Positions 58,134 to 64,000 of a stretch of 64,000 nt of DNA are shown one piece after another. The stretch spans positions 38,302 to 102,301 of the forward strand of contig JBBSHE010000004.1 of the NCBI GenBank assembly GCA_038253325.1, given 5' to 3'. The position numbers were made by a program, and so were the translations under genes. The stretch's first letter is position 1. Each line of letters begins with the position of its first letter. The stretch comes from JBBSHE01 sp038253325. Its GTDB lineage: Bacteria > Actinomycetota > Actinomycetes > Propionibacteriales > Nocardioidaceae. The notes beneath the pieces were generated by a model. The model worked only from the letters and a program-made list of their open reading frames with translations. It was not told the DNA's origin and searched no databases.

Positions 58134-59459
58134 ATGGACCACTCCCTTCAGCCGGCGCCGCCCGACACCGGATGGCACACCCGCCTCGACCGCTACGCCG
58201 ATCGGTACGCGGAGCGTGCGCACGCCATGATGGCGTCGGAGATCCGCGCCCTGTTCTCCGTCGCGAGTCGGCCCGAGGTGGTGTCGCTCGCGGGCGGGAT
58301 GCCCAACATCGCCGGGTTGCCCCTCGACGTCGTCGGGTCGGCGATCCACCGGCTCGTCGAGAACGACGGACCGGTCGCGATGCAGTACAGCTCCGGCCAA
58401 GGTGATCCGGCGCTGCGCGAGCAGATCTGTGACGTGATGGCCCTGGAGGGCATCTCGAGCCACCCCGACGACATCGTCGTCACCGTCGGCAGCCAGCAGG
58501 CGGTCGACCTCGTCACCCGGATCTTCTGCGACCCCGGTGACGTTGTGATGTGCGAGGCGCCGAGCTATGTCGGCGCGTTGGGCGTGTTCCGGGCCTACCA
58601 GTGCGATGTCGTTCATGTCGCGATGGACGCCGACGGCTTGGTCCCGTCAACGCTCGCGGCCGCGCTCGCCAGCGTCCGCGCCGCCGGAAGGTCGGTCAAG
58701 TTCCTCTACACGGTGCCGAACTTCCACAACCCGGCCGGGGTGACGTTGTCGCCTGCGCGGCGCCCGGAGATCGTCCAGATCTGCCGCGACGCAGACGTCT
58801 TGATCCTCGAGGACAACCCCTACGGGCTGCTCGGGTTCGACGACGACCCGGTTCCCGCACTACGCGCGTACGAACCGGACCAGGTGATCTACCTGGGATC
58901 ATTTTCCAAGACGTTCGCTCCCGGTTTCCGGGTGGGATGGGCACTCGCGCCGCACGCCGTACGCGAGAAGCTCGTCCTCGCCCAGGAGGCGGCTACGTTG
59001 TGCCCGCCGACCTTCAGCCAGCTCGCCGTGTCGGCGTACCTCCACGCGGCCGACTGGCAAGGACAGATCAAGCAGTTCCAGACGATGTATCGAGAGCGCC
59101 GCGACGCGATGCTCTCCGCCCTCGGACAACACATGCCCGCGGGCACGACCTGGACGGTGCCGGGTGGCGGTTTCTACGTGTGGGTCACGCTGCCCGAGGG
59201 CATCGACGCCAAGGCGATGCTGCCTCGTGCGGTGACGGCGAAGGTAGCGTACGTTCCGGGCTCGGCCTTCTATGCCGACGGCCTCGGCAGTCGATGCATG
59301 CGGCTCAGCTACTGCTACCCGCCCCCCGAACGGATCGTCGAGGGTGTCCGACGGCTCGCCGGGGTCATCGCGGACGAGCTCGAGCTGCGGCAGACGTTCG
59401 GTGCGACGACGCCGCGACTTCCGCGCGGGCACGATGGTCCCAATCCGGACCTGGCCTAG
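58134..59459 (+). CDS. PLP-dependent aminotransferase, class I/II (2-aminoadipate aminotransferase/LysN-like)
   Basis: A 441-residue fold-type I enzyme. Key motifs: SLAGGMPN (about residues 49-56), MQYSSGQGDPALR (about 83-95), VTVGSQQAVDLV (about 116-127), VPNFHNPAGVTLS (about 196-208), EDNPYGLLGF (about 225-234) and the PLP Lys in GSFSKTFAPGFRVGW (about 257-271). The pattern is that of aminotransferases related to LysN/MocR C-terminal domains, with no N-terminal DNA-binding domain. It probably acts on an aromatic or branched amino acid or 2-aminoadipate. The ATG at 58134 follows GGAAGG. A similar gene sits near parB in related actinobacteria. Confidence 0.88.
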   Translation: MDHSLQPAPPDTGWHTRLDRYADRYAERAHAMMASEIRALFSVASRPEVVSLAGGMPNIAGLPLDVVGSAIHRLVENDGPVAMQYSSGQGDPALREQICDVMALEGISSHPDDIVVTVGSQQAVDLVTRIFCDPGDVVMCEAPSYVGALGVFRAYQCDVVHVAMDADGLVPSTLAAALASVRAAGRSVKFLYTVPNFHNPAGVTLSPARRPEIVQICRDADVLILEDNPYGLLGFDDDPVPALRAYEPDQVIYLGSFSKTFAPGFRVGWALAPHAVREKLVLAQEAATLCPPTFSQLAVSAYLHAADWQGQIKQFQTMYRERRDAMLSALGQHMPAGTTWTVPGGGFYVWVTLPEGIDAKAMLPRAVTAKVAYVPGSAFYADGLGSRCMRLSYCYPPPERIVEGVRRLAGVIADELELRQTFGATTPRLPRGHDGPNPDLA

Positions 59460-59508
59460 GGTCGCGTATCAGAGGTCCTTTCAGGCCCCTGACTAGAGGA
59501 GTGCGGAC

Positions 59509-60462
59509 ATGAGTCCTCCCAGTCCGGTCGTGGTCCTCGCCGGTGGACTGTCACACGAACGTGAGGTGTCGTTGCGGTCGGGACGACGGGTCTCCGATGC
59601 TCTCGGTAAGGCGGGCGTCGAGGCGATCGTTCGCGACGTCGATGCGACGTTGCTGGGCTGGCTGAGCTCCGAGCGCCCGGCCTGCGTCGTGCCATTGCTG
59701 CACGGTGCGGTCGGGGAGGACGGTGGCCTGCGCGAGATCCTCGAGCTGGCCGGTGTCCCTTATGTCGGCTCGCCCGCCGCGGCGTCCCGGGTCGCGTTCG
59801 ACAAGCCAATCGCCAAGGAGGTGGTAGCCGGTGCAGGGGTGCGTACGCCGGACTCGGTCGCCTTGGAGGCCGACACGTTCCGCGAGATCGGTGCGACCGA
59901 TGTGATGGAGGCGGTCGTCAACCGCCTTGGTCTGCCGTTGGCGGTCAAGCCGGCCCGCGGCGGCTCGGCACTCGGCTTTTCCGCCGTCCGTACGTACGAG
60001 GAGCTACCGACGGCGATGGTCGGATGCTTCGCGTACGGGGAGGTTGCGTTGATCGAGCAATTCGTGGCCGGCGTCGAGATCGCGACCGCGGTGATCGAGG
60101 GCGACGTTGGTCCGGCGGCCCTGCCGTGCGTCGAGATCCGCCCGGACGGCGGGATCTATGACTACACCGCCCGCTACACCGCGGGAGCGACCGAGTTCTT
60201 CGTCCCGGCTCGGTTGGACGCAGCGGTTGCCGCTGAATGCGCCCGGGTCGCCGTCGTCGTGCACGAGTCCCTCCGGCTGCGGGACTTCTCGAGGTCCGAC
60301 CTGATCGTGGACGCCGAGGGGACGCCGTGGTTCCTCGAGGTCAACGTGGCGCCGGGGATGACGGAGACGTCCCTCGTACCACTCGCTGTCGACGCGGCAG
60401 GTCGAGACCTCGGCCAGGTGCTGGCCGGACTGGTCACCCGCGCCATCGCCCGCGCCAGCTGA
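59509..60462 (+). CDS. D-alanine-D-alanine ligase family ATP-grasp protein
   Basis: A 317-residue ATP-grasp enzyme. The N-terminal motif GGLSHEREVSLRSG (about residues 12-25) has the family's Glu and Ser, LLHGAVGEDGGLREILELAG (about 63-82) is the Ddl HGxxGEDG signature, PARGGSALGFS (about 147-157) and EVNVAPGMTETSLVP (about 283-297) close the active site. It may join two D-alanines or a related pair of amino acids. It is short and diverged relative to housekeeping Ddl, and actinobacteria often keep a second, separate ddl; the exact substrate is open. It has a consistent location close to parB in Nocardioidaceae-like genomes (recalled, not checked). Confidence 0.85.
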   Translation: MSPPSPVVVLAGGLSHEREVSLRSGRRVSDALGKAGVEAIVRDVDATLLGWLSSERPACVVPLLHGAVGEDGGLREILELAGVPYVGSPAAASRVAFDKPIAKEVVAGAGVRTPDSVALEADTFREIGATDVMEAVVNRLGLPLAVKPARGGSALGFSAVRTYEELPTAMVGCFAYGEVALIEQFVAGVEIATAVIEGDVGPAALPCVEIRPDGGIYDYTARYTAGATEFFVPARLDAAVAAECARVAVVVHESLRLRDFSRSDLIVDAEGTPWFLEVNVAPGMTETSLVPLAVDAAGRDLGQVLAGLVTRAIARAS

Positions 60463-60499
60463 GGTGCGGGTCGGCGTACCCGGTTGCTCGCCGGCGGCC

Positions 60500-61087
60500 T
60501 CATGGCAGATCTCTCGGATCTGGCGGACCGGCTGGTGTCACCCATGCGACGGCCGACACGAGCCGGGCGCCCGGCGGCCGGGTGGCGATGTGGCCGTGGC
60601 TGTCCGCCTTGGCCATGATCAGGTCGCGGATGGCTGCGGCGAGCTCGGCCGCCTCCTCGGCGGTGAGGTAGAGAAGCGATGCGGTTTCGTTGGCGACGTG
60701 CCGCCACTCCACGCTCTCGAGATGAGCTGAGGCATGCGCCGCTCGCAATCGCTGCACCTCGCGATGGACGAACAGGTCGGAAAGGGCGGTGCCGGCCATC
60801 GCTGGCGGCGACGGCCCGTCATCGTCACCCCAGCTGAGACCCTCGGCGACAACCTGCCAGGGCCTTTGCCGACCTTGGCTCCCGTCGACCGCACGGACGA
60901 ACCCGTGGTCGGCGAGCTTGCGGAGATGCCACGAGCAGTTGGACGGCGAGTGCCCGATCACGGCGGCAACCTCGGTCGCCGTCATCGCGCCGCCGACGGC
61001 GAGTGCTTCGAGGATCTCGATCCGGACCGGATGGGCCAGCGCCTTGAGCGATGCCGGCTCTGTGATCCGTCGTTGAGTGATCGCCAT
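60500..61087 (-). CDS. ArsR-type winged-helix transcriptional regulator
   Basis: A 195-residue protein. The N-terminal winged helix (about residues 12-75) has LAHPVRIEILEALA and GHSPSNCSWHLRKLADHGFV, the recognition region of ArsR/HTH_20-type regulators. There is no metal-binding Cys-rich motif (ELCVCDL is missing), so metal sensing is unlikely. The C-terminal half (about 95-180) is a helical dimerisation or effector region. TATATT lies 6 nt before the ATG at 61087, and CTTTCGAAAG lies just beyond, so autoregulation is likely. It is divergent from the Tat-lipoprotein oxidase gene, a possible target. Confidence 0.88.
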   Translation of the reverse strand: MAITQRRITEPASLKALAHPVRIEILEALAVGGAMTATEVAAVIGHSPSNCSWHLRKLADHGFVRAVDGSQGRQRPWQVVAEGLSWGDDDGPSPPAMAGTALSDLFVHREVQRLRAAHASAHLESVEWRHVANETASLLYLTAEEAAELAAAIRDLIMAKADSHGHIATRPPGARLVSAVAWVTPAGPPDPRDLP

Positions 61088-61093
61088 CTGATA

Positions 61094-61115
61094 AATATAG
61101 CCTTTCGAAAGCTTT
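61094..61115 (-). promoter_or_regulatory. ArsR-gene promoter with palindromic operator
   Basis: On the minus strand TATATT (61094-61099) ends 6 nt before the ATG at 61087, a leaderless arrangement. Directly upstream lie the overlapping palindromes CTTTCGAAAG (61102-61111) and AAAGCTTT (61108-61115). This AT-rich site stands out from the surrounding GC-rich DNA and fits an autoregulatory operator. Confidence 0.5.
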
Positions 61116-61332
61116 CCTTCAAGAGTCGCGATCGCGCGTGCGGCACCGTGAACCGGCTGGCCGCATCGCCGCCCAGGTACCCGATCGTCACGCGGCAGCA
61201 GATCCGGACAACCGGCGACGATCGTCGGACGTCCCTTTGGGGTTGGTTCTCACGACCCACGGCCTGGCACGATCGGTCGGAGCGCCCACATCGCGGTGCG
61301 GAATGGGCGTCCGATCGGGCAGGAGGGGGACA

Positions 61333-62931
61333 ATGACAAGTTCCGCGGGCGATGTCCCACGTCGGCGGCTGCTCCAAGGCAGTGTCGTGGTTGCGTTGTC
61401 CGCGATCGTGGGGTGTGACGCATCGACCCGCAGCACCGGGCGAACCACCGGGCGTCACCTCACCGGTTCTCCGGGAGGGGGCACCCCGACCGTGACGTCT
61501 GCCTCGCCGGGCAGCCCGACGACGACGGCCACCAACAGACCGGACTGGGCGGGCCTGGCGCGCGGGCTCGCCGGCAGCCTGCTGCGTCCGGGCGACGGCG
61601 CGTATCTGAGCGCGAAGTTGCTGTTCAACCCGCGCTTCGACGCATCGCACCCGCTCGCCGTGGTTCGCGCCGCGCATACCGCCGACGTGGTCGAGACGAT
61701 CGACTTCGCCCGACGATACGGCTTGGCCGTCCGCCCTCGTTCCGGCGGGCACTCGTACGTGGGCGCGTCGTCGGCGAACAAGGCGATCCAGCTCGACACG
61801 CGGCAGCTGTCCGGTGCCCGCTACGACGCGGCGAGCCGCTCGGTCGTCGTCGAAGGCGGTACGACCCTGTTCGACGTCCACACTGCGCTCGACGCCGTCG
61901 GACGGACGATCCCGACCGGAACCTGCGCGAGCGTCGGCGCTGCAGGCCTCACCCTCGGCGGTGGCTTCGGCGTGGAGGACAGGGCGTACGGACTCACCTG
62001 CGACGCCGTCGAGTCGGTCACGCTGGTCACTGCGGACGGCCGGATGGTCGAGGCTGATCGGAGCCGTGACAGGGATCTGTTCTGGGGCTGCCGCGGCGGG
62101 GGCGGCGGCAATTTCGGTGTCCTCACCGAGATGCGACTGGGAACGTTCCCGGCCGACCCGATGAGCTTCTTCTACGTCCGCTGGGCCGATGCCGACACCG
62201 AGGCGGTCCTGGCCGGATGGCAGCGTCGGGCCCGGGTGATGCCGCGAAGCGCTTGGGGCAACCTGCACCTTGACGCGGCGGCCGGTACTGGCGTCACCCC
62301 CGCCGTGTTCGGCGTGTCGCTCGCGGGGTCGGCCGAGGAGGAGGCAAACGCACTCGTCGCCGCAGTCGGACGCGCACCCCTTGCGCGCACGACGTACACA
62401 CGCTCCCATCACGACGGGGTACTGCTGCTTGCCGGGTGCTCGAGCCGCGACGACGGCCAGTGCCATCTTCCACCGAAGGGAACCCTCGGCCGTGAGATCT
62501 CCATCGCGGGCAGCGACGTACTCGAGCGTCCGCTTTCATCGGTCGAGCGCCACGCGGTCGCACGGCTGCTGCGGGCGCGAGCCGCGCAGGGCCACGGCGC
62601 ATCCGCGATCTTCGATCCTCTCGGCGGTGTTGCGGCCGCCCCCGGTGCGCAGGCGACTGCGTTTCCGTGGCGTGCCGCGCTCGGGACCGTCCAGTGGTAC
62701 GTCGGTCTGCCTACGGTGCCGGGTCCGGCGACGACCTCCGCGACGTACGGCTGGATCCAGGAGGCACACCGAGCGGTCCGCTCAGCCTCGTCGGGTGCGT
62801 ACGTCAACTACCTCGAGCCCGGCCGAGCCATCAGCACCTATTACGGCGTCAACTACGCGGGGCTGCGTCGGCTGCGCCGCAAATATGATCCGGATGGTCT
62901 TTTTCGTGGACCGTACGTGATCCCTCGGTGA
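61333..62931 (+). CDS. Tat-exported FAD-linked oxidase with berberine-bridge domain, lipoprotein
   Basis: A 532-residue enzyme. RRRLLQG (about residues 10-16) with a following hydrophobic stretch and the lipobox IVGC (about 26-29) form a twin-arginine lipoprotein signal. A Ser/Thr/Pro linker leads to the FAD domain with PRSGGHSYVG (about 138-147), the His likely linked covalently to FAD, and GTCASVGAAGLTLGGG (about 197-212), whose Cys is at the position of the second flavin link in BBE enzymes. The C-terminal BBE motif reads GVNYAGLRRLRRKYDPDGLF (about 505-524). It probably oxidises a sugar or phenolic alcohol outside the cell. The ATG at 61333 has AGGAGGGGG. Confidence 0.88.
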   Translation: MTSSAGDVPRRRLLQGSVVVALSAIVGCDASTRSTGRTTGRHLTGSPGGGTPTVTSASPGSPTTTATNRPDWAGLARGLAGSLLRPGDGAYLSAKLLFNPRFDASHPLAVVRAAHTADVVETIDFARRYGLAVRPRSGGHSYVGASSANKAIQLDTRQLSGARYDAASRSVVVEGGTTLFDVHTALDAVGRTIPTGTCASVGAAGLTLGGGFGVEDRAYGLTCDAVESVTLVTADGRMVEADRSRDRDLFWGCRGGGGGNFGVLTEMRLGTFPADPMSFFYVRWADADTEAVLAGWQRRARVMPRSAWGNLHLDAAAGTGVTPAVFGVSLAGSAEEEANALVAAVGRAPLARTTYTRSHHDGVLLLAGCSSRDDGQCHLPPKGTLGREISIAGSDVLERPLSSVERHAVARLLRARAAQGHGASAIFDPLGGVAAAPGAQATAFPWRAALGTVQWYVGLPTVPGPATTSATYGWIQEAHRAVRSASSGAYVNYLEPGRAISTYYGVNYAGLRRLRRKYDPDGLFRGPYVIPR

Positions 62932-62956
62932 GCAGAACTGGCTCGATCGATCATCC

Positions 62957-63016
62957 GTCGACAAACCGGTAGGTCGACCCGTCGACATGCAGACAACGCG
63001 ATCTGTCGACATGTCG
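62957..63016. repeat. Cluster of four GTCGAC words 3' of parB
   Basis: GTCGAC occurs at 62957, 62973, 62981 and 63005, twice as GTCGACATG, and ends in the palindrome CGACATGTCG (63007-63016) that abuts the parB stop. It lies in the 85-bp spacer between the convergent FAD oxidase and parB genes. It may fold as a terminator-like structure; no other role is evident. Confidence 0.45.
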
Positions 63017-63955
63017 CTACGCCCAGGGCTCGCTCGGGCGACTTCCCTCCATCACATGCAGGATCCGCTGCAGGTCGTCGAGCGACGCGAAGTCGACGAT
63101 GATCTTCCCGGTCCGCCTGCCGAGCTGGACACGACACCGGGTCTCGAACCGCTCCGAGAGTCGATCGGCGATGTCGGACAATCCGGGAGCCGTCAGGCGC
63201 CGGCTCGACCGGCGGACGGGGGCGACCGCGACCTCTTCTCCGGTCGCGATCAGCTCCTCGAGGCCGCGTACGGAGATCCCTTCGGCGACCACCCGGCGGG
63301 CGAGCCGGTCCTGACGGTCTGGTTCGTCGATTGCCACCAGGGCGCGCGCGTGCCCCGCCGACAAGACGCCGGCCGCTACCTTGCTCTGCACCGGCGGCGA
63401 CAGCCGAAGCAGCCGCAGGGTGTTGGAGATCTGCGGGCGGGATCGCGCCAGACGCCCCGCCAGTTCTTCGTGTGTCAGACCGAAGTCGTCGAGCATCTGC
63501 TGGTACGCCGCAGCCTCCTCCAGCGGGTTGAGCTGTGCCCGGTGCAGGTTTTCGAGCAGGGCGTCTCGGAGCATGACTTCGTCGGCTGTGTCCCGGACGA
63601 TCGCCGGTACGCTGGCGTGACCGGCCAGCTCCGCGGCACGCAGCCGCCGCTCGCCCATCACCAGCTCGAACCGGTCGCCACCGGACGGCCTCACCACGAT
63701 GGGCTGCAGCAGCCCCACCGCTTGCACCGATGCGACCAGCTCGGCCATCGCGTCCGCTTCGAAGACCTGCCGCGGTTGGCGCGGGTTCGCCACGATCGCG
63801 CCGACCGGGAGCTCCGCGAAATACGCTCCGGAAACCCGTTCCCGGACGCCGTCGGCCGTCTCCGGCCGGTCGTCGGTCGACGAGGACGATGGCGGCGCAG
63901 CGGTCGGGATCAGGGCGCCGAGTCCGCGACCCAGTCCTCGTCGAGTGCTCGCCAT
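63017..63955 (-). CDS. parB: Chromosome partitioning protein ParB
   Basis: A 312-residue CTP-dependent clamp that binds parS sites. It begins RRGLGRGLGALIP, a common start of actinobacterial ParB. The N-terminal CTPase domain has ANPRQPRQVFE (about residues 56-66), VVRPSGGDRFELVMGERRLR (about 88-107, containing GERR), and ENLHRAQLNPLEEAAAYQQM (about 134-153); the helix-turn-helix DNA-binding domain follows (LTHEELAGRLARSRPQISN, about 158-176) and a C-terminal dimerisation part ends ILHVMEGSRPSEPWA. The ATG overlaps the parA stop (TGATG). No parS site is visible in this window. Confidence 0.96.
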   Translation of the reverse strand: MASTRRGLGRGLGALIPTAAPPSSSSTDDRPETADGVRERVSGAYFAELPVGAIVANPRQPRQVFEADAMAELVASVQAVGLLQPIVVRPSGGDRFELVMGERRLRAAELAGHASVPAIVRDTADEVMLRDALLENLHRAQLNPLEEAAAYQQMLDDFGLTHEELAGRLARSRPQISNTLRLLRLSPPVQSKVAAGVLSAGHARALVAIDEPDRQDRLARRVVAEGISVRGLEELIATGEEVAVAPVRRSSRRLTAPGLSDIADRLSERFETRCRVQLGRRTGKIIVDFASLDDLQRILHVMEGSRPSEPWA

Positions 63956-64000
63956 CAGCTGGACTCCTCCGGGTTTCGTTCGGCCAGCTCACGCGCCGCC
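63955..64000 (-). CDS. parA: ParA, last residues only (cut by window edge)
   Basis: The minus strand from 64000 reads ARELAERNPEESS and a stop that shares one base with the parB start (TGATG). Its place directly upstream of parB and the AxELAER-type ending identify the C-terminus of the ParA ATPase. Only 15 codons are visible, so the call rests mainly on gene order. Confidence 0.55.
   Translation of the reverse strand, partial: AARELAERNPEESS

Noticed and set aside
1..64000. parS sites (GTTTCACGTGAAAC-type) near parB
   Set aside because: I looked for the conserved 14-16 bp palindrome and saw no acceptable match; parS sites probably lie nearer oriC beyond the window.
1..64000. tRNA or rRNA genes
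   Set aside because: No spacer shows a TpsiC-loop word with a matching acceptor stem or rRNA-like sequence by eye; a covariance-model scan would settle this.

Overview
The window is a GC-rich chromosomal segment of an actinobacterium. It shows the conserved gene order that flanks the replication origin in this phylum: parA(end)-parB, then trxA/trxB, an anti-sigma/sigM pair, murJ with a pseudokinase, a DUF6049 gene, the CCA-adding enzyme, ino1 with a PadR regulator, a DUF5318 gene, a bifunctional penicillin-binding protein, a GT87-type membrane protein, rpsF-ssb-rpsR-rplI and dnaB. The same genes flank oriC in Mycobacterium and Streptomyces. parA runs off the right edge, so oriC probably lies just beyond base 64000. 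LL-DAP-type wall genes (a FemX-like ligase), glpFK/glpD and ino1 fit Propionibacteriales (Nocardioides/Kribbella-like), but the genus is an inference. There are no RNA genes, CRISPR arrays, prophages or complete insertion sequences that I can support.

Left third (1-23 kb), metabolic and accessory: the end of an ltrA-type gene with a DHA2 drug exporter; a DUF952 protein; prephenate dehydratase; biotin transporter BioY; a decayed stretch with two gene remnants (4.3-4.7 kb); an acyl-CoA dehydrogenase; the glycerol regulon (glpK, glpF divergent from glpD); a LuxR remnant; a Nudix/sulfite-oxidase-like/M1-peptidase series; a GAF-PAS-GGDEF protein; a PAP2 membrane phosphatase; an amidase; an MFS exporter; an M18 aminopeptidase; polyphosphate kinase 2; and a secreted phosphoesterase.

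Middle (23-47 kb), replication, ribosome and cell wall: dnaB, a MATE exporter, an SDR with two matching palindromes upstream, rplI-rpsR-ssb-rpsF, a MacB/LolD-type ABC exporter, a two-domain VOC protein, endonuclease IV, a short Erm/KsgA-like methyltransferase, a FemX-like ligase next to an alanine-racemase-like gene, a DUF559-type protein, a GT87 protein, PBP1, DUF5318, PadR-ino1 and an MFS protein.

Right third (47-64 kb), origin-proximal core: the CCA-adding enzyme; the translationally coupled series DUF6049-murJ and pseudokinase-sigM-anti-sigma; trxB-trxA; a GNAT gene with a small membrane protein; an aminotransferase; a D-Ala-D-Ala-ligase-like gene; an ArsR regulator divergent from a Tat-lipoprotein FAD oxidase; and parB-parA.

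The most unusual content is in the spacers. One 41-47 bp hairpin repeat occurs three times. A second repeat family, with a core of about 31 nt, lies 3' of ppk2, the DUF559 gene, the GT87 gene and ino1, always in the sense direction of that gene, and is tandemly amplified in places. Independent 15/16-bp and 45-bp minisatellites are also present. At least eight genes carry a TANNNT box 6-8 nt before the start codon and no Shine-Dalgarno sequence, the arrangement expected of leaderless transcripts. I found no defence island, biosynthetic cluster or other clearly new multi-gene system.
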